Origin: Rhodobacter sp. SY28-1
GTDB lineage: Bacteria; Pseudomonadota; Alphaproteobacteria; Rhodobacterales; Rhodobacteraceae
Reading direction: 5' to 3'
Length of the DNA: 64,000 bases
NCBI RefSeq assembly: GCF_005222785.1
Contig: NZ_STGH01000001.1
Coordinates: 1,612,001-1,676,000, forward strand
This document shows positions 8,829 to 17,644 of the stretch, piece by piece. The translations under genes were made by a program, and so were the position numbers. Under the pieces are notes generated by a model, which saw only the letters and a list, made by a program, of their open reading frames with translations, was not told the origin of the DNA and did no database searches. Each line of letters starts with the position of its first letter. Position 1 is the first letter of the stretch.

Positions 8829-9119
8829 CTAGACGTCGAAGGGCCAGGGCCGGGTTTCAGTCTGGGCGGTCTGGAAGGCGGCCGCCTTGGCCAGCCAGCC
8901 GCCCAGAGACTTGCCGAACTCGGCAATCCGGGCGTTGGGCTTGCCCTTGTCGATCAGCATCAGCACGAACTGCAGCACGGTCAGCATGTGCAGGATCGTT
9001 TGCGCAAGGCTGATCAGGATCGCGAAGATCAGCATCATGAGCCCACGCATCCAGATCGAGCCCTTGGGCGTGGCACCAGGTTCCGGCAGGACCTTGGGAT
9101 CGGTGTTGCCGTCGGACAT
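8829..9119 (-). CDS. DUF4389 domain protein, small membrane-associated
   Basis: The 96-residue protein has one long hydrophobic segment (about residues 26-56, 'LMMLIFAILISLAQTILHML'). The closing pattern 'ARIAEFGKSLGGWLAKAAAFQTAQTETRPWPF' matches the DUF4389 family, where a membrane helix is followed by a conserved 'FG..L' and terminal 'PFPF'-like region. No biochemical role is known to me. It follows the host-attachment-type gene by 33 bases on the same strand, so the two are likely co-transcribed. Confidence 0.7.
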   Translation of the reverse strand: MSDGNTDPKVLPEPGATPKGSIWMRGLMMLIFAILISLAQTILHMLTVLQFVLMLIDKGKPNARIAEFGKSLGGWLAKAAAFQTAQTETRPWPFDV

Positions 9120-9152
9120 CCTGTCCTCCTCTCACTTGTGGCGTGCCGCCCG

Positions 9153-9581
9153 TCAGACCTTGCCGACGGACGAAAGGTGATCGGCAAGCGCGTGGACCGG
9201 CACGTCGGAGAGGTCCTTCGGCAACTCGGCCGCGACATGGGTGTTCAGCGCGCCCGGCATCGCATCGCGCAGCGCGCCCAACATCTTCGGCCCCGCCGCC
9301 AGCACGATCCGGTCGGCGCTGCCCTTGAACCATTCCGCCTCCAGCGCGCGGACGACGTGCTTTGCCAGACGCGGGCGTTCGACTTCGGCGGCGGACTTGG
9401 TGTCGTGGCCGAAGCTTGCCGTCCCGGCGCGGTTGCGGCCGCCCTTGGAAAACTCGTATTCCACATCGTCGAAGGCCTCGGCGCTGGCGCTCAGCAGTTC
9501 TTCCATCGCGGCGCCCTTGCCGCGCACCAGCCGGAATCCGGCTTCGTCGGCGATGCAATAGAGAGTGACGACTGGCTTCAT
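9153..9581 (-). CDS. host attachment protein family (AtsE-like)
   Basis: This 142-residue protein matches the 'protein required for attachment to host cells' family. It begins with a strand typical of that group (MKPVVTLYCIADEAGFRLV), then shows 'NRAGTASFGHD', 'FAKHV'-like 'RLAKHVVRALEAEWFKG' and 'IVLAAGPKMLGALRDAM'. The last of these recalls the release-factor eRF1-like fold to which the family is related. It is cytoplasmic, with no signal peptide. The family name comes from an Agrobacterium phenotype and need not describe the biochemical function. Confidence 0.75.
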   Translation of the reverse strand: MKPVVTLYCIADEAGFRLVRGKGAAMEELLSASAEAFDDVEYEFSKGGRNRAGTASFGHDTKSAAEVERPRLAKHVVRALEAEWFKGSADRIVLAAGPKMLGALRDAMPGALNTHVAAELPKDLSDVPVHALADHLSSVGKV

Positions 9582-9774
9582 GGCAAATCCTCCGTGGCGT
9601 ATCTATCGCAAGGATCGGGGCAAAGCCCGGCGCGCGCCATGATCTGTGTCAGTCCGCTGCCTGATTTTCGGGCGGAGGCGCCGAAGATGCGGCGGATCAG
9701 CGCGGGGGCGGCGGCAAGGGCTTGGCAAGCGGTGGCGGCGGGCCTAGCTTTGACTAAGACGCATGGAGGTTCCT

Positions 9775-10086
9775 ATGCCCAAGCTTGTCCGTCTTTACAT
9801 CCAGTCCGTGGCCATCGGCTTTGGCCTTGCGGGGGCCTTCACGGCGGGGCTGATGTGGTTGGACGTGGCGGGGATCGGGCATCTGGTGCTGGGCTCGGAC
9901 ATCGGCTGGGTTGCGGCCGCGATGCTGGTGGTGTTCAACGGCATCGTGTTCTCGGCGGTGCAGTTTGCATTCCGGATCATGGGGATGGCCGAAGCGGACA
10001 GCCCCCCGCCCGGTGGTCGTGGCGCGCGTGAGCTGGTGCTGGTGCCCGTCCGCGTGCCGGTCCCGTCGCGCCGCCGGACGCGCTGA
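9775..10086 (+). CDS. small membrane protein, conserved unknown
   Basis: The protein has 103 residues from ATG 9775. An in-frame upstream ATG (9763) exists, but GGAGG at 9765-9769 serves the second ATG better. Two hydrophobic helices are visible (about residues 8-33 and 44-67), followed by a basic arginine-rich tail ('RVPVPSRRRTR'). I do not recognise a named family. The layout of two helices plus a positively charged cytoplasmic end is common for small inner-membrane proteins of unknown role. It stands alone between a divergent operon and the LysR gene. Confidence 0.55.
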   Translation: MPKLVRLYIQSVAIGFGLAGAFTAGLMWLDVAGIGHLVLGSDIGWVAAAMLVVFNGIVFSAVQFAFRIMGMAEADSPPPGGRGARELVLVPVRVPVPSRRRTR

Positions 10087-10251
10087 GCCGACCCTTTTCA
10101 CGATTTGCTGCGACGGGTTTCGGCCGTTGCGCCACGGCGTGATCCTTGGATGACGTTCTCGGCATCGAAGCGGGTTCCTTGCACCGCTGACCTTGGCATT
10201 CGCGGGAAATGATGCAGGTCTCCCGGCTGTGTGTCGTCGGGAGTGTGACGT

Positions 10252-11124
10252 TTGGACCTGCAGCTGATCAAAACCTTTCTTGAAGTTTCCTCGACCGGCT
10301 CGTTCGGCGCGGCGGCCGGGCGGCTGTATGTGACGCAATCGGCGGTCTCCTTGCGCATCCAGCGGCTGGAGGATCAGCTGGGCCGTCCGTTGTTCGACCG
10401 CACCAAGGCCGGGGTCGCGCTGACCGCGGCGGGGCGCGAGTTTCGCGGCTTTGCCACAACAATCCTGCGCAACTGGGAACAGGCCCGGCAGCGGGTGGGG
10501 GCGCTGGACGACGTGGCGCGGACGCTGGTCATCGGCGCGGAAAGCACGCTCTGGCCGCGGTTCGGTTTCCGCTGGATCGACCGCCTGCGCGAAAGCCACC
10601 CGGAGCTTGAGATCCGCGCCGTTCTGGCCGAGCCTGACGGTCTGGTGCAGATGGCGCTGTCGGGCGAAGTGCAGGTCATGCTGACACATGGCCCCCTGGA
10701 CCGGCCCGGTCTCTATTCCGAACGGCTGATAGAGGAACAGCTGGTCATGGTCTGCCCCTGGTCTGACGCCACTGTCGAAAGCGTGGCCTCGGCCTACACG
10801 CTGGTCGACTGGGGGCCGGAGTTCCTGCGTTTTCACGAGGCGGCGCTGCCGCGCCTGGCCAATCCGCGCCTGACGCTGAGCGATGGGGCGATGGCGGCGT
10901 GGTTCCTGCGCTCGCGCCCCTGCGCGGCCTATATCCCGACGCGGCTGGCCCATGCCTCGCTGGAGACGGGCCAGCTGTTCGCCGTGCAGGATGCGCCGGG
11001 GTTTTCCCTGGTGTCCTGGGCGGTCTGGCGGGAAGACATCGGCGAAGACCTGCGCAGTGTTGCGCAGAGGGCACTGGCCGACACGTTGGCTGCGGTGCGC
11101 GAGGACGCGAGCGAGGTGATGTAG
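10252..11124 (+). CDS. LysR family transcriptional regulator
   Basis: The 290-residue protein has a classical N-terminal winged helix-turn-helix (residues 1-60, 'LIKTFLEVSSTGSFGAAAGRLYVTQSAVSLRIQRLEDQLG..LFDR') and a C-terminal periplasmic-binding-like effector domain. The start is TTG 10252; no better ATG fits the conserved N-terminus. There is no divergent neighbour next to it, so the target cannot be guessed from context. A 10-bp inverted repeat follows the gene (11182-11226). Confidence 0.92.
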   Translation: MDLQLIKTFLEVSSTGSFGAAAGRLYVTQSAVSLRIQRLEDQLGRPLFDRTKAGVALTAAGREFRGFATTILRNWEQARQRVGALDDVARTLVIGAESTLWPRFGFRWIDRLRESHPELEIRAVLAEPDGLVQMALSGEVQVMLTHGPLDRPGLYSERLIEEQLVMVCPWSDATVESVASAYTLVDWGPEFLRFHEAALPRLANPRLTLSDGAMAAWFLRSRPCAAYIPTRLAHASLETGQLFAVQDAPGFSLVSWAVWREDIGEDLRSVAQRALADTLAAVREDASEVM

Positions 11125-11181
11125 CTGCCCCGGCCGTCGCTGCGTGCCGCTGGCATCGCCCTGATTTGCCAGCGGTTTTGA

Positions 11182-11226
11182 GCCTTGATCCCGGCCGTAT
11201 GGGATTGCGGCGCGCTGGATCAAGGC
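11182..11226. terminator. inverted repeat after the LysR gene
   Basis: The arms GCCTTGATCC (11182-11191) and GGATCAAGGC (11217-11226) are perfectly complementary across a 25-base loop. There is no U-run, so it may be a weak terminator, or an operator in the region upstream of the DUF481 gene. Confidence 0.4.
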
Positions 11227-11355
11227 GCCGGGGTCACGAGTAATTCTTGAGACCCCCTCAAGCATTCCAAATTTTTCTTATACATATCATCACCTTATCT
11301 CTGCCTCACCGAAGCGCGGCCATCCCGGTCCGCTTGCAGAGAATGAGGTTTGACG

Positions 11356-12183
11356 ATGAAAAAGCATCTGTTCCTGACCGTCCCCGCCCTGGCCATCCTG
11401 GGCATGACCCCCGCCTTTGCGCAGGACGCGATCACCGGCGTTCGCGACCTTGATGACCGCATCACCGACATCGAGGAAGAAGTGGCCGAGGACATGGACC
11501 GGTCGAACGACGCGGCGCGGTTCGGTTTCCCGGAATACCAGCCCGGCTTCAGCGGCAGCGCCTCGCTGGGCTATACGGCCGAGACGGGCAACACCGAAAG
11601 CCAGGAGTTCAACCTGGGCGCCCGGCTGCGCTATGCGGAAGGCAACTGGGTGCAGACCTTCGGCGTGGCCGCCGACTTTGCCGAAGACGCGGGTGTGAAG
11701 ACCAAGGAAGACCTGTTCGCTGTCTATGACGCGAACTACTACCTGAACGAACGGTTTTACCTGTTCGGCCTGGCCCGGGTGGAACGGGACGGTCTGGCAT
11801 CGACCGCCGATGACATCGCCCGCGACGGCTTTGTCGGCTTTGGTCCCGGCTACCGGGTCATCAACGAGCCAGACATGGCCTGGCGTCTGCAGGGCGGTAT
11901 CGGGGTCAGCTACCTGAAGGACGGTCTGGGCAATTCCGAGACCGAGACGGGTTACATCGCCTCGTCGCGGTTCTTCTACCAGATCTCGGACTCGGTCTTC
12001 CTGACCAATGACACGGACGTCCTGTCGTCGGATACGGCACTGCGCGCCAGCAACGACTTTGGCGTGAACTTCAAGATCACCGACGCGCTGTCGACCCGGG
12101 TCAGCTATCTGACCGACTACAACGATGCGCGGGCGATCGAGACGGACAACCGTCTGGGCGTTTCGCTGGTCGTGGGGTTCTGA
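11356..12183 (+). CDS. DUF481 family outer-membrane beta-barrel protein
   Basis: The 275-residue exported protein has a signal peptide ending ...MTPAFA before Gln-Asp (cleavage after about residue 22). After a short acidic coiled segment come repeated amphipathic strands such as 'GSASLGYTAETGNTESQEFNLGARLRYAEGNW', typical of the DUF481/YdiY group. The protein ends in 'LVVGF'; a terminal phenylalanine is the usual assembly signal of outer-membrane barrels. I take ATG 11356 (MKKHLF) rather than TTG 11350. A strong hairpin terminator follows at 12209-12236, so it is probably monocistronic. The function is unknown; family members are annotated as 'salt-induced outer membrane protein'. Confidence 0.85.
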   Translation: MKKHLFLTVPALAILGMTPAFAQDAITGVRDLDDRITDIEEEVAEDMDRSNDAARFGFPEYQPGFSGSASLGYTAETGNTESQEFNLGARLRYAEGNWVQTFGVAADFAEDAGVKTKEDLFAVYDANYYLNERFYLFGLARVERDGLASTADDIARDGFVGFGPGYRVINEPDMAWRLQGGIGVSYLKDGLGNSETETGYIASSRFFYQISDSVFLTNDTDVLSSDTALRASNDFGVNFKITDALSTRVSYLTDYNDARAIETDNRLGVSLVVGF

Positions 12184-12208
12184 TTTCCCTCGCCCACGGT
12201 CAGCGGGG

Positions 12209-12236
12209 AACGGGGCAGGGCAACCTGCCCCGTTTT
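12209..12236 (+). terminator. intrinsic terminator after the DUF481 gene
   Basis: The stem AACGGGGCAGG / CCTGCCCCGTT (12209-12219 with 12224-12234) closes on a GCAA tetraloop and is followed by TT. It lies 26 bases after the stop codon. Confidence 0.8.
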
Positions 12237-12470
12237 CCATATGGAAGGGTGGCGGGCCCGCAGCAACCGTGAGGACCGGGGTTTTCCCGAGAGCCAGAGG
12301 TCTCAGGTGGGCGCCAGTTACCTGGACCAGGATCCAGGCAGAGCCAGCCCCCGTTCGCTTGCTTATCGGCCACTGGAAAATTGGCCCCGCACGCGAGGAG
12401 CAGAACCCGCCATCCGTGAAGATAGGGTGCAGGGGCACGGGCTGCAAGCGTCTGGGGGCCGCCCGGCGAT

Positions 12471-12497
12471 CCAAGAATTTTCGACGAAAATTCTTGG
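12471..12497. repeat. 27-base AT-rich perfect palindrome upstream of mmcB
   Basis: The left arm CCAAGAATTTTCG (12471-12483) and right arm CGAAAATTCTTGG (12485-12497) are exact complements around one A. It lies 24 bases before the LexA box and stands out as AT-rich in a GC-rich region. The rest of the 12237-12470 spacer shows no gene that I can support. Confidence 0.6.
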
Positions 12498-12520
12498 GCT
12501 CGCGCAGGTTCTGGACAGAT

Positions 12521-12535
12521 GTTCACCTTTGGTTC
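12521..12535 (+). promoter_or_regulatory. LexA (SOS) box of mmcB
   Basis: GTTCACCTTTGGTTC is an exact match to the alphaproteobacterial LexA operator GTTC-N7-GTTC. It ends 11 bases before the mmcB start codon. Repression by LexA and induction by DNA damage are therefore expected. Confidence 0.75.
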
Positions 12536-12546
12536 ATATTTCCGCC

Positions 12547-13008
12547 ATGGACATGCCGGTCGACCTTGCCGAGATCCTTCCGACCCTGCCGGGGCAACGC
12601 CTGCAACGGGGCGTCTGCCGGGGCCTGCGGGCGCTGGATTTCGTCTGCGTCGAGGAGCTGATCCCGACCTCGGGCCTTCGGGTCGACGTGATGGCCTTGG
12701 GGCCGAAGGGCGAGGTCTGGGTGGTCGAATGCAAATCGGGCCGGGCGGATTACCGGGCCGACCGCAAGTGGCACGGCTATCTGGATTGGTGCGACCGGTT
12801 TTTCTGGGCGGTGGATGCGGATTTCCCGGTGGACCTGTTGCCGGAAGGCACGGGGCTGATCCTGGCCGACGCCTATGATGCCGAGGTGGTGCGGATGGCG
12901 CCCGAGACGCCCTTGTCAGGGGCGCGCCGCAAGGTGGTGTTGCGGACCTTCGCGCGGGCTGCGGCGGGGCGGCTGCAGCTGATGCGCGACCCGGGCGCGG
13001 GGGTTTGA
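12547..13008 (+). CDS. mmcB: MmcB family DNA repair protein
   Basis: The 153-residue protein has a PD-(D/E)xK nuclease-like core: 'RVDVMALGPKGEVWVVECKSG' supplies the Asp and the ExK-type 'ECK', followed by 'DYRADRKWHGYLDWCDRFFWAVD'. This is the MmcB family (mitomycin C resistance), described in Caulobacter as damage-inducible. The frame is open far upstream, but ATG 12547 directly follows a LexA box and gives the family's N-terminus. Leaderless or very short-leader translation is possible, because the operator leaves little room. It converges on ppk1, with a double hairpin between. Confidence 0.88.
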   Translation: MDMPVDLAEILPTLPGQRLQRGVCRGLRALDFVCVEELIPTSGLRVDVMALGPKGEVWVVECKSGRADYRADRKWHGYLDWCDRFFWAVDADFPVDLLPEGTGLILADAYDAEVVRMAPETPLSGARRKVVLRTFARAAAGRLQLMRDPGAGV

Positions 13009-13017
13009 GGGGCCAAG

Positions 13018-13061
13018 TTTCTTAAGCAAGAAATTTGTCAAAATCCTTGCTTAAGGATTTT
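13018..13061. terminator. double hairpin between convergent mmcB and ppk1
   Basis: There are two adjacent stem-loops: TTTCTT-AAGC-AAGAAA (13018-13033) and AAAATCCTT-GCTT-AAGGATTTT (13040-13061). The second ends in TTTT on the plus strand and also starts with AAAA, so it can act in both directions. The CTTAAGCAAG and CTTGCTTAAG cores are inverted copies of each other. Confidence 0.75.
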
Positions 13062-13072
13062 GGCCGCTTGCC

Positions 13073-15277
13073 TTACCGCGCCGCTGCCGCACCGGCCGCA
13101 TCGTCATCCTTCACCGGGATCAGCCGGGGCGCGTCCTTGACCCCTGCAGTGCCGCGTCCTGACAGGGACGGGTTCTCCATGAAGAACTGGTGGCAGTTGA
13201 ACAGGATCCCGTCCGCCGGTCCAAGATCACGGGCATAGCTGCCGTCCGGGGACAGAAGCCAGCTTTGCGCCTCGTCCCGCAGGTTGGCGGCCATGATCTG
13301 GCTGAGGATCTGGTTCTTGACCGTCGGGTTCAGCGCCTCGACCAGGGTTTCGACCCGACGCGTCAGGTTGCGGCCCATCCAGTCAGCCGAAGAGAAGAAC
13401 ACCCGCGCCTTCTTGGCAGGCAGGCCATAGCCATTGCCAAAGCAGACGATGCGGGAATGTTCCAGGAAGCGCCCGACGATGGACTTCACGCGGATATTCT
13501 CGGACAGGCCCTTTACCCCCGGCCGAAGCCCGCAGATGCCGCGGACGATGAGACTGATCTTCACGCCCGCCTGTGACGCCGCATAGAGCGCGTCGATCAC
13601 GTCGGGCTCGATGATCGAGTTCATCTTGGCCCAGATTTCCGCCGGACGGCCCGAGCGGGCGTGGTCCGCTTCGGCCGCGATCAGTTCCAAGAGGCGCGGC
13701 TTCAGGGTGATCGGGCTGATCGCCAGGTTCTCCAACCCCTCGGGCTGCACATAGCCCGACAGGTAGTTGAAGACCTTGGTCGCGTCGCGGCCGAGGGCTG
13801 CGTCGCAGGTGAAGAACGACAGGTCGGTGTAGATGCGGGCCGTGATCGGGTGGTAGTTGCCGGTGCCGTAGTGGGTATAGGTGACCAGATGGTCGCCCTC
13901 GCGTCGCACGACGGTGCTGATCTTTGCGTGGGTCTTGTAGTTGACGAAGCCATAGACGACATGGGCGCCAGCGCGTTCCAGTCGGCGGCTTTGCCGGATG
14001 TTCGCGGCCTCGTCGAAGCGCGCCTTCAGTTCGACCAGCGCGGTGACGGATTTGCCTGCCTCGGCCGCCTCGCACAGCGCGCTGACGATGGGGCTGTCCC
14101 AGGAGGTGCGGTAGAGCGTCTGCTTGATCGCCAGCACATTCGGGTCGGTCGCCGCCTGCTGCAGGAAGCGGATGACCATGTCGAAGGTCTCATACGGGTG
14201 ATGCAGCAGCATGTCCTTTTGCCGGATCGCGGCGAACATGTCGCCGTCGTGGTCCTGCACCCGTTCCGGCACCCGGGGGGTGAAGGGCGGCCACATCAGG
14301 TCCTTGCGCGACGACAGGATCAGTTCCTTCAGGTCCGCGACACCAAGCAGGCCCTTGACCTCGACCACCTCGTCCTCGGTGACGGCCAGTTCCTCCATGA
14401 TCAGCGCGCGCAGGTCTTCGGGCGCGCCTGCGGACATCTTGAGGCGGATCACCTCGCCCCGGCGGCGGCGTTTCAGGGCGGTCTCGAATTCGCGGACCAG
14501 GTCCTCGGCTTCGTCCTCGACTTCCAGGTCGCTGTCACGCAGGACGCGGAAGGTGCAATGGCCGCGGTCGGTATAGCCGGGGAACAGCATGTTGAGGTGC
14601 AGAAGCAGCAGCTCTTCCAGCGGAAGGAAGCGATGCTCGCCCTCTTTCCCCGGCAGGGCAATGAAGCGGGCGATCTGCTGCGGGACCGGCAGAAGCGCCT
14701 TCAGCTGACGGTGGTCTGTCATCCGCTCCAGCTCCAGCGCAAGGCTGAAGCCGGTGTTGGGGATGAAGGGGAACGGGTGGGCCGGGTCGATGGCGAGCGG
14801 CGACAGCACCGGAAAAACGTTCGACAGGAAATACGCTTCCAGATGCTTCAGGTCGCGCGCCGTCAGCTTGGAGCGGGGGACGATGCTGATCCCTTCCGCC
14901 TCCATCTCTTTCCGCAGGCGGTTGAAGGTGGTCTGTTGCGTCTGCATCAGGCGGCGGGCATCGGCGTTGATCAGCTGCAACTGTTCCGCCGGGCTGCGAC
15001 CGTCTTCCGACAGCGTGGCATTCGCGGTGCGCACCAGCGCGCGCAGGCCCGCCACGCGGACCGTATAGAATTCATCCAGGTTGGTGGCCGAGATCGACAG
15101 GAAGCGCAGCCGTTCCAGAAGCGGCACGGCGGGGTTCGCCGCCTCTTCCAGAACGCGCCAGTTGAAGGCGAGCCAGCTGAGTTCGCGGTTGAAGAAGCGT
15201 CCCGGCCCGGCGGTCTCCGCGAAGGGAAGCTCGACAGGGGTGGGGAAGGGGGATTTGAGGAAATCTGCCTGGGTCAT
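13073..15277 (-). CDS. ppk1: polyphosphate kinase 1
   Basis: It makes inorganic polyphosphate from ATP, reversibly. The 734 residues show the four-domain PPK1 layout: an N-terminal '[20 protein letters not shown]' region, the head domain, and two phospholipase-D-like C-terminal domains. The phosphorylated histidine is His450 in 'NYKTHAKIS', and a second conserved stretch is '[24 protein letters not shown]'. The length is normal. It is the last gene of the unit perM-hda-ppk1, starting 45 bases after the hda stop. A second, unrelated kinase of the PPK2 family is at 33989-34912. Confidence 0.96.
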   Translation of the reverse strand: MTQADFLKSPFPTPVELPFAETAGPGRFFNRELSWLAFNWRVLEEAANPAVPLLERLRFLSISATNLDEFYTVRVAGLRALVRTANATLSEDGRSPAEQLQLINADARRLMQTQQTTFNRLRKEMEAEGISIVPRSKLTARDLKHLEAYFLSNVFPVLSPLAIDPAHPFPFIPNTGFSLALELERMTDHRQLKALLPVPQQIARFIALPGKEGEHRFLPLEELLLLHLNMLFPGYTDRGHCTFRVLRDSDLEVEDEAEDLVREFETALKRRRRGEVIRLKMSAGAPEDLRALIMEELAVTEDEVVEVKGLLGVADLKELILSSRKDLMWPPFTPRVPERVQDHDGDMFAAIRQKDMLLHHPYETFDMVIRFLQQAATDPNVLAIKQTLYRTSWDSPIVSALCEAAEAGKSVTALVELKARFDEAANIRQSRRLERAGAHVVYGFVNYKTHAKISTVVRREGDHLVTYTHYGTGNYHPITARIYTDLSFFTCDAALGRDATKVFNYLSGYVQPEGLENLAISPITLKPRLLELIAAEADHARSGRPAEIWAKMNSIIEPDVIDALYAASQAGVKISLIVRGICGLRPGVKGLSENIRVKSIVGRFLEHSRIVCFGNGYGLPAKKARVFFSSADWMGRNLTRRVETLVEALNPTVKNQILSQIMAANLRDEAQSWLLSPDGSYARDLGPADGILFNCHQFFMENPSLSGRGTAGVKDAPRLIPVKDDDAAGAAAAR

Positions 15278-15322
15278 AACGGGCTTATGCCGTGCGGTTC
15301 GTGAAGCTATTGTGACAGTCTT

Positions 15323-15988
15323 TCATTCGGGATCATGCCTGTCCAGCACCTCGCCCGCCAGGGCCCGGGTGATCGGTCGGCCTGCGGCGAGGGCGCGGGC
15401 GTCGAGGTCCGCGACCAGCGTCCGCGCTGCACCCACGGATCGGGGCATGCGGCTGACCAGGTAGGGGATCAGGTTCGCAGGCACCGCGACCTGGCGGTCC
15501 GTGAACAGCTTGACCAGGACCGCAGACAGCAGCGCATCGTCGGGCGCCTCCAGCCGGGCGATCTGGGTGGCCTGCATCCGGCTGATTAGGTCGGGGAGGT
15601 GCAGCCCCCAGTCACGCGGCGGGGTGTGGGCGGTCATCAGCAGTGCCGCGCCGGAGGTCGCGAGGTTGTGCAGGTGGAACAGGGAGGTCTCGGCAGGGCC
15701 GATGCGGTCGGCGTCATCGACCACCACGGGACGGCCTGCAAGGGTTGCGACATCGGTCGTGGCGAGGTCCGGGCCTGACAGGAGCACCGCGCCGGAGATC
15801 GCCGCCCAGACATGGGCAAGGTGGGTCTTGCCCGCACCTTCCGGGCCGATCAGCAGCAACTTGCGCCCGGGCCAGTCCTGCCAGCCTTCGACCGCCTGCA
15901 AGGCGAGCGCGTTCGAGGGCGCGACGAAGAAATCTTCGCGGGTCAGGGCCTCGGGGTTGGGCAGGGTGAAAGCAAGCTGGCGGATCAC
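15323..15988 (-). CDS. hda: DnaA-related regulator Hda
   Basis: This 221-residue AAA+ protein resembles the ATPase part of DnaA. It has Walker A GPEGAGKTH at residues 48-56, Walker B-like 'VVVDDADRI' at 88-96, and an arginine-rich lid region 'SRMPRSVGAARTLVADLDARAL'. It lacks the DnaA DNA-binding domain IV, as expected for Hda/HdaA, which stimulates hydrolysis of DnaA-ATP and so limits replication starts. The start is GTG 15988; its GTGA overlaps the stop of the preceding permease gene, so translation is coupled. The open frame continues far upstream, but that part is out-of-frame overlap with the permease. Confidence 0.9.
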   Translation of the reverse strand: MIRQLAFTLPNPEALTREDFFVAPSNALALQAVEGWQDWPGRKLLLIGPEGAGKTHLAHVWAAISGAVLLSGPDLATTDVATLAGRPVVVDDADRIGPAETSLFHLHNLATSGAALLMTAHTPPRDWGLHLPDLISRMQATQIARLEAPDDALLSAVLVKLFTDRQVAVPANLIPYLVSRMPRSVGAARTLVADLDARALAAGRPITRALAGEVLDRHDPE

Positions 15989-17145
15989 GCGCCAGGGTCC
16001 CGCTTTGCCGGGGCCGATGCGGCGGTCTTGCGTCTGCGACGGGGTTTCGGCGGCTCGGCTGCGCTGGTGAAGCTGGCGGTCGGGGCGGGCACGGCCGCCC
16101 GGCCCTGATAGAGCAGGCTGGCCCGGTACTGCTCCATCCCGAAGCGGGCCAGGACGCCGATGGACGCGGCGACGGGCACGGCGATCAGCATGCCGACGAA
16201 GCCGAAGACCGTCCCGAAGGCCGACAGCGCAAGCAAGAGCCAGACCGGGTGCAGGCCCACGGATTTGCCGACAAGGCGCGGAGTCAGGATATTGCCCTCG
16301 ACGAACTGGCCGACGGCAAAGATCGCTGCGATGATGCCGATCTGCACCCAGTCGCCCCAGAACTGGAACAGCGCAAGCCCGATGGCCAGCGCGCCCCCGA
16401 CCAATGATCCGACGTAAGGGATGAAGGTGATCGCCCCCGCGATGGCACCGACGATCAGGCCGAACTGCAGCCCCGCGGCCATCAGCGCCACGGCATAGAA
16501 GGTGCCAAGTGCCAGGCAGACCGAGACCTGTCCGCGGACAAAGCCTGCCAGCACCGCGTCGATTTCCCGCGCAAGGCGCCGGACGGTGGGGGCGTGGTCC
16601 AGGGGCAGCATCCCGTCGATCCGGGCCACCATGTCGTCCCAGTCCAGAAGCAGGTAGAAGGCCACCACCGGCACGACGACGATGAAAAGGACGATGGAGA
16701 TCACGCCAAGGGCCGACGACAACACCCCCTGCGCCAGTTCCGCCCCGCGCGCCTGGATCGCGGTGCCGATCTCGGCCAGGGTCTGGCGGATGGTCGAGGT
16801 CGAATCGGCGAGATCGGGAAAGCGTTCCAGCAGGAAGCCCTGCAGCCGCCTGGCGATGTCGGGGGCGGCGTTGACGAGGGCCGTCAGCTGGTTGACCAGC
16901 GTCGGGATCACCGCCAGCACCAGAAGCACCACCAGAAGCAGTGCGATCAGCGAGATCACCGCCGTGGCCGTGACGCGGCTGAGGCCCATCCGCTCCAGCC
17001 GGTCGGCGATGGGGTCGAGGAAATAGGCGATGGCGCCGCCGACGATGAACGGCAGAAGCACGTCGCCGAGGAACCACAGAAGCACGAAGAACACCAAGGC
17101 GGCGATGCCCCAGTAGCGGAACTGGTCGTTGATCGGCAGGGCCAT
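15985..17145 (-). CDS. PerM/AI-2E family membrane permease
   Basis: The 386-residue protein has seven or eight membrane helices, including the start 'YWGIAALVFFVLLWFLGDVLLPFIVGGAIAYFLDPIADRLE' and the conserved stretch 'GNILTPRLVGKSVGLHPVWLLLAL'. It belongs to the AI-2E transporter superfamily (PerM, YdiK, TqsA). The substrate is unknown; in this genomic position (perM-hda) it is a common annotation in alphaproteobacteria. The C-terminus is a basic, alanine- and proline-rich tail (residues ~350-386, 'PKPRRRRKTAASAPAKRD') that is probably disordered in the cytoplasm. ATG 17145 gives the normal N-terminus. Confidence 0.88.
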   Translation of the reverse strand: MALPINDQFRYWGIAALVFFVLLWFLGDVLLPFIVGGAIAYFLDPIADRLERMGLSRVTATAVISLIALLLVVLLVLAVIPTLVNQLTALVNAAPDIARRLQGFLLERFPDLADSTSTIRQTLAEIGTAIQARGAELAQGVLSSALGVISIVLFIVVVPVVAFYLLLDWDDMVARIDGMLPLDHAPTVRRLAREIDAVLAGFVRGQVSVCLALGTFYAVALMAAGLQFGLIVGAIAGAITFIPYVGSLVGGALAIGLALFQFWGDWVQIGIIAAIFAVGQFVEGNILTPRLVGKSVGLHPVWLLLALSAFGTVFGFVGMLIAVPVAASIGVLARFGMEQYRASLLYQGRAAVPAPTASFTSAAEPPKPRRRRKTAASAPAKRDPGA

Positions 17146-17367
17146 CCTGGGGTTCCTTCGCTTTGCCCCACATATCGCCGCTGCCGCCCGGTCGCGCAAG
17201 GGGAAGGGCAGGCGAAAACCCGCTGTCAGCATGCGCTTAAGCCCGGTCCGGTAAGCGGCGCCGGGATAGAGGCCGCCCCGTTTTTTACGCCAGGAAGCGG
17301 CGGCCGGGGCACGACGCTTCCGGTCCTGGTCTGCCGGTTCAGGTGGGCCCAAACGAAAGGCAAGACG

Positions 17368-17643
17368 ATGAAAACCAAGCTTCTCTCCATCCTGGCCGTG
17401 GCGACCCTGCCGCTGGCTGCCCCGCTGGCCGCCTTCGCGATGCCCGTTGTCGGCGACATGATCGGCACCGAGCCCGAGGCCGCGAAGGCCGCGCTGGAAA
17501 AGGCGGGCTGCCCGGTCGATGAATTCGAGGCCGAGGACGGCAAGATCGAGGCCAAGTGCAAGGATGCCGCCACCGGCGCCGCGATGGAGGTCTACATCGA
17601 CCCCGCGACCGGCAAGGTCACCGACATCAAGTCGGAAGACTGA
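17368..17643 (+). CDS. PepSY-like small exported protein
   Basis: The 91-residue protein has a signal peptide (residues 1-24, ending AAFA). The mature part carries 'GTEPEAAKAALEKAGCPVDEFEAEDGKIEAKC' and ends 'MEVYIDPATGKVTDIKSED', the alternating strand pattern and closing 'D..TG.V' of PepSY domains. Two cysteines (48 and 64) could pair in the periplasm. It lies one base upstream of a cytochrome b gene. In other bacteria PepSY proteins accompany cytochrome b561 partners, so a role as a periplasmic partner is plausible but inferred. Confidence 0.7.
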   Translation: MKTKLLSILAVATLPLAAPLAAFAMPVVGDMIGTEPEAAKAALEKAGCPVDEFEAEDGKIEAKCKDAATGAAMEVYIDPATGKVTDIKSED

Positions 17644-17644
17644 C

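Noticed and set aside
9754-11265. 503-codon minus-strand frame across the small membrane protein and LysR genes
   Set aside because: It crosses two real plus-strand genes and their spacer and has shadow-type composition.
13661-15304. 547-codon open frame on the plus strand opposite ppk1
   Set aside because: The antisense frame follows third-position GC bias of ppk1. No ribosome site or recognisable motif is present.
15989-17173. N-terminal extension of the hda frame
   Set aside because: The open frame before GTG 15988 lies over the perM gene in another phase. The AAA+ protein starts naturally at the GTGA overlap.
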